Positions 14,496 to 20,857 of a DNA stretch of 20,857 bases are shown here, in pieces. The translations under genes and the position numbers were made by a program. The stretch lies in assembly GCA_937973935.1 (NCBI GenBank), contig CALJJF010000130.1:1-20857 (forward strand), given 5' to 3'. Below the pieces are notes generated by a model. That model saw nothing but the letters and a program-made list of their open reading frames with translations, was not told the origin of the DNA and made no database searches. This stretch comes from MKRK01 sp001896915. GTDB lineage: Bacteria; Bacillota; Clostridia; Oscillospirales; Acutalibacteraceae. Position 1 is the stretch's first letter, and every line of letters begins with the position of its first letter.

Positions 14496-16256
14496 TTATT
14501 GTAAACGGGCGTTGAGGGCTTCCAGTTCTTCTTTCAGTTCCTTCGGTAATCTATCGCCGAATTTGCCGTAGAATTCTTCAATGCCGTCTGCTTCCGATGT
14601 CCAGAGCGCAGGATCGACCTCTAAGATGCTTTCCAGCTGCTCACGGGAAAAGTCCAGCTCCTCTAAGTCGATATCGTCTGTGAAGGGAACAAAGCCGATG
14701 GGGGTTTCCTTCGCGTCTACCTTTCCTTCACAACGGTCAATGATCCAGTTGAGAACACGCATGTTATCGCCGAATCCCGGCCAGATGAACTTGCCGTTGT
14801 CGTCAAGTCTGAACCAGTTGGTGTTGAAGATGGCCGGTGCTTTGTCGCCCAATTCTTTGCCCATGTCGAGCCAGTGGGTAAAATAATCACCCATGTGGTA
14901 GCCGCAGAAGGGAAGCATAGCCATCGGGTCACGGCGGACAACGCCCACAGCGCCGATTGCAGCTGCTGTTGTTTCGGAAGCCATGATGGAGCCGACGAAT
15001 ACGCCGTTCTGCCAATCCTTTGCCTGATAAACCAGAGGAGCTGTTTTGGCACGGCGGCCGCCAAATACGATGGCAGAAATCGGAACGCCAGCGCCGTTTT
15101 CAAACTCGCTGCTGATGCAGGGGCAGTTCTTTGCCGGTGCTGTGAAACGGCTGTTGGGATGTGCACCGGGTGTGCCGGACTCGCTGTCCCATTTCTCGCC
15201 TTTCCAGTTCAGTGCATTTGAGGGCGGGTTCTTGTCAAGACCTTCCCACCAAACGGTGTTATCTTCAAGGTTATGAACAACATTTGTAAAAATCGTGTCC
15301 TTTTTGGTGGACTCAAGCGCATTGGGGTTTGATTTTACGCTGGTCCCGGGTGCAACACCGAAGAAACCGTTTTCCGGGTTCACGGCCCAGAGTCTTCCGT
15401 CAGGACCTTTTCTCATCCAAGCGATATCGTCGCCGACACACCAGACTTTATAGCCCTTTTTCAGATAATGCTCCGGCGGAATGAGCATAGCGAGGTTTGT
15501 TTTTCCGCAGGCTGACGGGAAAGCAGCCGCGATGTATTTGACTTCGCCCTGGGGGTTTTCAAGACCTAAGATGAGCATATGCTCTGCCATCCAGCCCTCG
15601 TTTTTGCCCAAAAAGGAAGCAATACGGAGTGCGAAGCATTTTTTGCCGAGCAGTACGTTTCCGCCGTAACCGGAGTTCACGGAAATGATGGTATAGTCCT
15701 CAGGGAAGTGACAGATATATCTCTTCTCTTCGTCAATTTCGCATTTGCAGTGGAGTCCGCGAACCCAGTCATTGGAGTCGCCGAGTGTGTCAAACACGCT
15801 TTGACCGATGCGGGTCATGATGTTCATGTTCAGCACAACGTAGATAGAGTCGGTCAACTCAACGCCTATTTTGGAAAACGGAGAACCCACAGGACCCATG
15901 GAATAAGGGATTACATACATGGTACGGCCTTCATAGCTGCCCCGTGCAATGTCATAAAGCATTTTATATGCATCATCGGGTGCCATCCAATTATTGGTCG
16001 GACCTGCATCCTCTTCATTCTGTGTACAAATAAATGTGCGGTGCTCAACACGTGCAACATCGTTAACTGCTGTTCTGTGAATATAGCATCCCGGAAGCTT
16101 TTCTTCATTCAGCTTCAGTATTTCTCCTGTAGAAAGTGCCTCCTTGCGAAGTGCATCCAGCTGCGCCTCGCTTCCGTCAATAAATACTACGTTCGCCGGC
16201 TTCACAAGAGCTTTCATTTCCTCTATCCAGCTTAAAACTGTCTTATTTGTTGTCAT
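14496..16256 (-). CDS. pckG: Phosphoenolpyruvate carboxykinase (GTP-type)
   Basis: The enzyme interconverts oxaloacetate + GTP and PEP + CO2 + GDP, for gluconeogenesis or, in anaerobes, CO2-fixing PEP carboxylation. The protein is of the GTP-using family, not the ATP family common in Bacillus. The kinase-1a P-loop FPSACGKTNLAM lies at 246-257, and GSPFSKIG, WCVGDDIAW and GGRRAKTAPLVY are further signatures. Start: ATG at 16256 (MTTNKTVLSW) has AAGGG nine bases upstream, giving 586 aa. An in-frame ATG at 16295 overlaps the -10 box of the gene's promoter, so it cannot be the start of that transcript. It follows tsaD downstream without an intervening terminator, so read-through is possible, but it has its own promoter and ends at a strong terminator. 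Confidence 0.97.
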   Translation of the reverse strand: MTTNKTVLSWIEEMKALVKPANVVFIDGSEAQLDALRKEALSTGEILKLNEEKLPGCYIHRTAVNDVARVEHRTFICTQNEEDAGPTNNWMAPDDAYKMLYDIARGSYEGRTMYVIPYSMGPVGSPFSKIGVELTDSIYVVLNMNIMTRIGQSVFDTLGDSNDWVRGLHCKCEIDEEKRYICHFPEDYTIISVNSGYGGNVLLGKKCFALRIASFLGKNEGWMAEHMLILGLENPQGEVKYIAAAFPSACGKTNLAMLIPPEHYLKKGYKVWCVGDDIAWMRKGPDGRLWAVNPENGFFGVAPGTSVKSNPNALESTKKDTIFTNVVHNLEDNTVWWEGLDKNPPSNALNWKGEKWDSESGTPGAHPNSRFTAPAKNCPCISSEFENGAGVPISAIVFGGRRAKTAPLVYQAKDWQNGVFVGSIMASETTAAAIGAVGVVRRDPMAMLPFCGYHMGDYFTHWLDMGKELGDKAPAIFNTNWFRLDDNGKFIWPGFGDNMRVLNWIIDRCEGKVDAKETPIGFVPFTDDIDLEELDFSREQLESILEVDPALWTSEADGIEEFYGKFGDRLPKELKEELEALNARLQ

Positions 16257-16293
16257 ATCTATCATCCCTTTCAATTTTAAATGATTAAGAGCC

Positions 16294-16322
16294 ATTATAC
16301 TATAAGAATATTATAAATTCAA
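16294..16322 (-). promoter_or_regulatory. Sigma-A-type promoter for pckG
   Basis: On the minus strand: TTGAAT (-35, at 16317-16322), a 17-base spacer, and a perfect TATAAT (-10, at 16294-16299). Initiation is expected near 16287, leaving a leader of about 30 bases with the AAGGG ribosome site. It lies in the short gap after tsaD. Confidence 0.8.
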
Positions 16323-16332
16323 GTATTAATTT

Positions 16333-17346
16333 TTATAATTTTGTTGAATTAATTGGCATTGTGGCGTATGCGTTCAGGCTCTCATCACCAAACGTGCCGG
16401 CCATATATTCATAGTGACCCTGCACACCAACCATAGCGGCATTGTCACCGCACAACGACAGGCTGGGCAGATACAGCAAAATGCCCCTTTGCCGGCATTC
16501 CTCTGTCATTCTCCGCCTCAATTCACTGTTGGCGGCGACACCGCCAGCCAATACGATTTTTTGATACCCATGTGCATCCGCACATTTTAATGTATTGGCG
16601 ATCAGCAGATCACTGACTGCCATTCTTACCCCTGCGGCAAGGCTTGGCTTGTGAAGCTCCTCCCCTTTTTGGGCGGCTTTGTGCAGCTGATTGATCACTG
16701 CGGTTTTCAGCCCGGAAAAAGAGAAATCATATTCACTGCCCTCCACGCTGGGGCGCGGAAGCTTATATCGAAACGGGTCTCCGCTGTCCGCCAGGCGATC
16801 CAGATGGATTCCGCCGGGATACGGAAGCCCCATAGCACGGGCGGTTTTGTCGAAGCATTCGCCGGCTGCATCGTCCCTTGTTCTGCCCAGGATTTCAAAC
16901 TCTGTGTAATCCTTTACCGCCACAATATGACTGTGTCCGCCGGAAACAACCAAAGCGAGAAAGGGCGGACTAAGGTCTTCGTATATAATGTAATTCGACG
17001 CAATATGGGAGCGCAAGTGATGAACGGGAACCAGCGGCTTATGCAGCCGAAAAGCAAGTCCCTTGGCATAATTCACACCGACCAGCAACGCTCCGATGAG
17101 ACCGGGCGCATAGGTCACCGCCACCGCATCGATTTCCCCGATGGAAACATCGGCTTTTGCAAGCGCTTGTTCCACCAGTGTGGAAATTGCTTCAATGTGT
17201 CTTCTGGAAGCGATCTCAGGCACCACTCCGCCATACAGAATATGTTCGTCAACCTGAGACGCCACAACAGAGGACAGCACCCTTCTTCCTTCGGTGAGCG
17301 CAACCGCAGTTTCGTCGCAGGAGGATTCCACCGCTAAAATAATCAT
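16333..17346 (-). CDS. tsaD: tRNA N6-adenosine threonylcarbamoyltransferase TsaD
   Basis: TsaD transfers the threonylcarbamoyl group onto A37 of ANN-decoding tRNAs, in a cytoplasmic complex with TsaB and TsaE. The 337-aa length is standard. It opens with ILAVESSCDETAVAL, has the metal-binding H110 and H114 in VHHLRSHIASN, VSGGHSHIV (134-142), DDAAGECFDKTARAMGLPYP (158-177), and the C-terminal ligand Asp301 in CGDNAAM. The ATG at 17346 is one base after the rimI stop, so the two are coupled. TsaB and TsaE are not in this window although they often accompany rimI and tsaD; they must lie elsewhere. Confidence 0.97.
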   Translation of the reverse strand: MIILAVESSCDETAVALTEGRRVLSSVVASQVDEHILYGGVVPEIASRRHIEAISTLVEQALAKADVSIGEIDAVAVTYAPGLIGALLVGVNYAKGLAFRLHKPLVPVHHLRSHIASNYIIYEDLSPPFLALVVSGGHSHIVAVKDYTEFEILGRTRDDAAGECFDKTARAMGLPYPGGIHLDRLADSGDPFRYKLPRPSVEGSEYDFSFSGLKTAVINQLHKAAQKGEELHKPSLAAGVRMAVSDLLIANTLKCADAHGYQKIVLAGGVAANSELRRRMTEECRQRGILLYLPSLSLCGDNAAMVGVQGHYEYMAGTFGDESLNAYATMPINSTKL

Positions 17347-17347
17347 A

Positions 17348-17800
17348 TTATTCGCCTTCTTTCGAAAAGGCCTTTGTCATAATAATTGCGTCTTCTGTGG
17401 GCCAGATATAAAAATCCTTTCGCATCCCGGCATATTCGAAGCCGCATTTTTCATACATCAAAATCGCAGCCTTGTTGGATTTTCTCACCTCAAGAGACAA
17501 GGAAACCAGCTTTTTTTCCTCTGCAAAGCTGATGAGACTTTTTAAAATTGATAAGCCCACACCCATTCTGCGATAGTCCTTGTCAACCGCAATATTGCCT
17601 ATGTATCCTTGATCGATAACATAATTCAATCCGCCATACCCGACAATCTTTTTATTTTCCTTCGCTACATAATAAGACGCATTGGCATTGTTCACCGCAT
17701 ATAAAAGGCTCTGCTCACTCCATGGGGAAGAAAAGCATGCCTGCTCCAGCTTGGCTACCTCCACAACATCAAAGGCAGTCATTTGCATTATTTTTATCAT
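17348..17800 (-). CDS. rimI: Ribosomal-protein alanine N-acetyltransferase RimI
   Basis: RimI is a cytoplasmic GNAT acetyltransferase that acetylates the N-terminal alanine of ribosomal protein S18. The 150-aa length is standard. The GNAT fold signatures are IGNIAVDKDYRRMGVG (acetyl-CoA-binding loop), LSLEVRKSNKAAILMYEKCGF and an N-terminal CFSSPWSEQSL typical of RimI. The most upstream start, ATG at 17800, is chosen. Its AAGGA is about 13 bases upstream; ATGs a few codons later (17788 and 17782) are closer to no better site. It lies one base before tsaD. The 92-bp gap before it holds no clear promoter. Confidence 0.9.
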   Translation of the reverse strand: MIKIMQMTAFDVVEVAKLEQACFSSPWSEQSLLYAVNNANASYYVAKENKKIVGYGGLNYVIDQGYIGNIAVDKDYRRMGVGLSILKSLISFAEEKKLVSLSLEVRKSNKAAILMYEKCGFEYAGMRKDFYIWPTEDAIIMTKAFSKEGE

Positions 17801-17892
17801 TCTGATTATCGTTTCCTTTCAAGGGGCCTTATCCCCGAAATAAAGCTAAAGTAGGGTGATTTTGCACACAGTCCGGGAACCACCGCAAACTT

Positions 17893-18330
17893 TCAGCCTT
17901 CGATTTTATCAACTATTTTCTTGATTTCTTCCATCAATATATCTCTGCATGCACGATAGGTTTCCCGGCTTCCGCCATATGGATCGGGAATGGGTCTGTC
18001 AAAATCCAGTATTTTTTCTTCTGCAATTCCCAAAGACAACAAAACAAGCTTCTGCTCTGCAGTCATGGGAACAAAATAGTCCGTATCCACAGTCACGGTA
18101 TCCACCATACATTTTGCGGTATGGCCGGATATATCAATGCCCAGCTCCTTCATTGCTTCAATAGCATTTCTTGCTGCGGGCTGTCCTTCAAACGCTGCCA
18201 CTCCGGCGCTTTCAATGCTATAATCCAAAAGTGACTGATCCTTGACAAGTTTTTTTGCGATGGCTTCCGCCATTGGGCTTCTGCAGGTGTTTCCGGTGCA
18301 AACAAATAAAATCTTCATACTGTTGTCCAT
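17893..18330 (-). CDS. Low-molecular-weight protein phosphatase, YwlE-like (probable protein-arginine phosphatase)
   Basis: This is a 145-aa member of the LMW-PTP fold. The active-site loop is CTGNTCRS with Cys11 and Arg17, and the general acid Asp116 lies in PIPDPYGG. In B. subtilis YwlE a threonine at the same loop position (CTGNTCRS) selects phosphoarginine over phosphotyrosine; Thr15 is present here, whereas tyrosine phosphatases usually have Ile or Leu at this position. This points to removal of arginine phosphorylation, opposing McsB-type kinases, none of which is visible in this window. The ATG at 18330 has AGGAAAGG just upstream; a second ATG at 18318 is possible. It lies between polA and rimI, probably in one operon. 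Confidence 0.85.
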   Translation of the reverse strand: MDNSMKILFVCTGNTCRSPMAEAIAKKLVKDQSLLDYSIESAGVAAFEGQPAARNAIEAMKELGIDISGHTAKCMVDTVTVDTDYFVPMTAEQKLVLLSLGIAEEKILDFDRPIPDPYGGSRETYRACRDILMEEIKKIVDKIEG

Positions 18331-18405
18331 ACCTTTCCTTTGGCAAGCGGAATGTTTCCTTCTTTTTTTCTAATCTCTACAAAACTACGGTACCCCTTTA
18401 GAAAA

Positions 18406-20857
18406 TCATTTTGCCTCATACCATGTTTTCCCGGTTTTCACTTCCGCAGACATTTTCACGGAAAGCCGGGCGGCATTCTCCATTTCTTCCTTTAAAATTC
18501 TCTCTGCTTTTTCTCTCTCTTCTTCCGGTGCCTCCACAATCAGCTCATCGTGCACCTGCAAAATCAACCTTGCCCGCAGTCCTTCGGCTTTCAGCCGTTC
18601 AAAAACCTTGACCATGGCGATTTTGATGATATCCGCTGCTGTTCCCTGAATGGGCATATTCCTTGCCACCCGCTCCCCAAAGCTTCGTAGATTGAAATTG
18701 GAGGAGGACAGCTCGGGCAAATACCTTCTGCGACCGAATATTGTTGTTACATACCCCGTTTCTTTTGCTGCTTGAATGCAATTGTCCATATACTCTTTGA
18801 CAGAGCGATAGGTTTCAAAATATTTATGAATGTATTCGTCTGCTTCGCTTCTTGTGACGCCGATATCCTTGGACAGGGAAAAGGCGCTGATTCCATACAC
18901 AATGCCGAAATTCACGGCTTTAGCACGGCTGCGAAGCAGCGAAGTCATCCTTTCTACCGGCACATTGAACACCTGTGACGCCGTCAATGTGTGGATATCT
19001 GTGTTCTGGTTGAAGGCTTCAATCATTGCCTTGTCGTCTGCGATATGAGCCAGCACACGCAGCTCAATCTGGGAATAATCCGCATCGCAAAGCACGTTTC
19101 CCTCCCCCGCCACAAAAAATTTACGCAGCTCTCTGCCCAAGTCCTGGCGGACAGGAATGTTCTGCAAATTCGGTTCGGTGGAGCTGATTCTTCCGGTTCT
19201 GGCTTCGGTTTGCCGGAAGGTGGTATGGATCCTGCCGTCCGGGCCGATGACCTTCAGCAATCCGTCACAATAGGTGGATTTCAGCTTGGCAAGGGTTCGG
19301 TATTCCAAAATCAGCATCACTGCCTCAGAGTCATATTTCAGGCTTTCGAGAACCTCCACCCCGGTGGAATATCCCGTTTTTGTCTTTTTCCCGTGGGGCA
19401 GCCCCAGCTTGACAAACAGGGCCTCTCCCAGCTGCTTGGGTGAGTTCAGATTAAATTGATATCCGATGATTCCATAAATCTCTTGTTCGATTTCTTGGAT
19501 ACGGACCGACAGGGTATCCCCAAACTTTGTAATCCCTTCCTTGTCCACCTGAAAGCCTGCCTGCTCCATGCTAAACAGCACCTTCGCAAGGGGAAGCTCG
19601 ATTTCTTTTAACAAGCTTGTCTGATGATTCTTCTCGATTTCGTCCGTTATCCTGTCGCATAGAGACGAAAAATATTTTGCTTTTTGCAGCAAATCGCTAT
19701 ATTCCTGTTCTGTAACACTGCCCGGCGGAATATGATAGAAAGCAGCCAAACGCTCTACGGAGTAATCATTCTGGTCAGGGTGCAATAAATAACCCGCCAA
19801 AGAAGCGTCAAAAGTAATTTCGGGCAGGATACCGTCCTGCGCCAAGGCTGTGTACAGCTTTTTGGCATCGTCCGTGCGAAATACACCGGCGGTGAACAGT
19901 TTCGTCACCCCAGAGGTGATCAGATACTGGATCCCGTCAGAGACAAAAGATGCCGCTTTGATGTTCCCTGCTTCATATTCACAAAGAATATCCGCTTGTC
20001 CCGCTTTTTGGATTGCGGCAATGGCTTTGTGGATGTCCTGTTCAATCATGACCGTCTTTTCTTCGGGCATCATTGTAAAGAGGCTGATGGCTTCGCCGTT
20101 CAGACCCAGCTTTTCAATCATCTTGAAAAACTCAAGTCTGGTCAGCAGCCGAAAAAGTCCTTCCTCATCTTCTCTGTTGTTCCCCAGTACAGAAATCTCT
20201 GTCTCCAGCGGAACCGCCGTATAAATCGTCCCCAGCTTTTTGCTGAGATATGCACTGTCTTTTCCCGTAACCAGCTTGTTTTTCACACTGTCCTTAATGG
20301 CAAGCGTATCGATGTTCTCATATATATGGTCTATGGAATGATATTTTTCAATCAGATCCAGCGCTGTTTTGCTGCCGATGCCTGCCACACCGGGAATTTT
20401 ATCACTGGCATCCCCCATCAGCGCCTTTACATCAATCAGCTCAGCGGGACTGACACGATATTCCTCTTGGATTTTTGCCTCATCATATACTGTGATCTCC
20501 GGTCGTCCCATTTTGGTGGACGCCAGATAAACGGTGACGCCGTCTCCCACCAGCTGTAAGGAATCCCTGTCCCCGGTGGCAATCACGCATTCGATGCGTT
20601 GCGCCTTCGCCTGCTCAGCGACAGTGCCGAGAATATCATCGGCTTCATAGCCCTCTTTTTCCAGTACAGGAACACCAAGATATGTCAAAAGCTCTTTCAA
20701 TACCGGCATTTGCATCGCCAGCTCTTCCGGCATGCCTTTTCTGCCGGCTTTATAATTTTCATATTCCAAGTGACGAAAGGTAGGCTTGTTCAAATCAAAA
20801 GCGACGGCAACCGCATCGGGCTTTGTGTCATCCTTCAGCTTGAACAGAATGTTCATA
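18406..20857 (-). CDS. polA: DNA polymerase I, 5' end off the window
   Basis: Pol I fills gaps and removes RNA primers in replication and repair. The frame is open to the right edge, and the first visible residues (MNILFKLKDD) correspond to the usual internal segment after IYGF, so about 50 N-terminal residues are missing. Numbered from that Met, residues 1-250 are the 5'-3' exonuclease (EADDILG 71-77, GDRD 95-98, MGDASDKIPGVAGIG 137-151). Residues 260-400 are a shortened, degenerate 3'-5' exonuclease domain. The polymerase domain follows, with motif A DADYSQIELR (581-590), motif B RAKAVNFGIVYG (634-645) and motif C QVHDE (757-761). It has the ring of a full functional polymerase without proofreading. 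It heads the leftward gene group; its promoter is outside the window. Confidence 0.97.
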   Translation of the reverse strand, partial: MNILFKLKDDTKPDAVAVAFDLNKPTFRHLEYENYKAGRKGMPEELAMQMPVLKELLTYLGVPVLEKEGYEADDILGTVAEQAKAQRIECVIATGDRDSLQLVGDGVTVYLASTKMGRPEITVYDEAKIQEEYRVSPAELIDVKALMGDASDKIPGVAGIGSKTALDLIEKYHSIDHIYENIDTLAIKDSVKNKLVTGKDSAYLSKKLGTIYTAVPLETEISVLGNNREDEEGLFRLLTRLEFFKMIEKLGLNGEAISLFTMMPEEKTVMIEQDIHKAIAAIQKAGQADILCEYEAGNIKAASFVSDGIQYLITSGVTKLFTAGVFRTDDAKKLYTALAQDGILPEITFDASLAGYLLHPDQNDYSVERLAAFYHIPPGSVTEQEYSDLLQKAKYFSSLCDRITDEIEKNHQTSLLKEIELPLAKVLFSMEQAGFQVDKEGITKFGDTLSVRIQEIEQEIYGIIGYQFNLNSPKQLGEALFVKLGLPHGKKTKTGYSTGVEVLESLKYDSEAVMLILEYRTLAKLKSTYCDGLLKVIGPDGRIHTTFRQTEARTGRISSTEPNLQNIPVRQDLGRELRKFFVAGEGNVLCDADYSQIELRVLAHIADDKAMIEAFNQNTDIHTLTASQVFNVPVERMTSLLRSRAKAVNFGIVYGISAFSLSKDIGVTRSEADEYIHKYFETYRSVKEYMDNCIQAAKETGYVTTIFGRRRYLPELSSSNFNLRSFGERVARNMPIQGTAADIIKIAMVKVFERLKAEGLRARLILQVHDELIVEAPEEEREKAERILKEEMENAARLSVKMSAEVKTGKTWYEAK

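Noticed and set aside
15579..16235. Open frame of 218 codons on the plus strand inside pckG
   Set aside because: It lies wholly antisense to the certain PEP carboxykinase gene, and its translation (Cys/His/Ile-rich, no domain) is typical of a reversed coding frame.
16651..17337. Open frame of 228 codons on the plus strand inside tsaD
   Set aside because: It is antisense to tsaD with no ribosome site and low-complexity His/Gln/Arg composition.
17801..17892. Gap with GGGGCCTTATCCCC considered as a terminator or small RNA
   Set aside because: Only a four-base GGGG/CCCC stem, no T-tract and no promoter nearby.
19996..20559. Open frame of 187 codons on the plus strand inside polA
   Set aside because: It is antisense to polA and has no homologous domain or expression signal.

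Overview
The window looks like the chromosome of a low-to-mid GC Gram-positive bacterium, most likely an anaerobic member of the Clostridia (Oscillospirales-like). Reasons: nearly every gene has a strong GGAGG-type ribosome binding site; promoters are sigma-A type with AT-rich flanks; cell-wall genes include a FemX-like branching enzyme and a class B PBP; and there is a GTP-type PEP carboxykinase, a YwlE-like phosphatase and a zinc-ribbon-tailed MscL. The taxonomic call is inference from gene content. I see no tRNA, rRNA, CRISPR array, IS element, integrase or phage structural gene. Most of the window is ordinary core genome.

Layout. (1) 1-1554 (+): 3' part of a class B penicillin-binding protein cut by the left edge. 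It converges with, and overlaps by 31 bp, (2) a leftward operon at 1524-6256: alpha/beta hydrolase, membrane-anchored MurF-type ligase, D-Ala-D-Ala ligase, hemolysin III/PAQR protein, MscL. (3) 6257-6587: AT-rich gene-free stretch. (4) Leftward typA and an amidohydrolase (6588-9223). (5) 9224-9382: compact divergent promoter region. (6) Rightward FemX-like aminoacyltransferase and alanine racemase, closed by a perfect bidirectional terminator at 11541-11578. (7) 11578-14484: a more accessory-looking stretch with a leftward 84-aa unknown protein, a possible 36-aa upstream ORF, a tandem-HD/HD-GYP protein, and a beta-family-like protein with its own perfect consensus promoter and a shared terminator. 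(8) Leftward genes to the right edge: polA (5' end off the window), a YwlE-like phosphatase, rimI, tsaD and pckG.

How the genes fit together. Five genes lie on one peptidoglycan route: alr makes D-Ala, Ddl joins two D-Ala, MurF adds the dipeptide to the UDP-MurNAc-tripeptide, the FemX-like enzyme branches the stem peptide, and the PBP cross-links it. They occur in three transcription units of opposing orientation. The MurF-type ligase is unusual: a polytopic membrane domain sits where the substrate-binding N-terminal domain normally is. tsaD/rimI, polA and typA are housekeeping.

The best candidate for something undescribed is the 11.5-14.5 kb stretch, above all the self-contained beta-family-like cassette (13319-14484). 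No claim of a new system can be made from the sequence alone.
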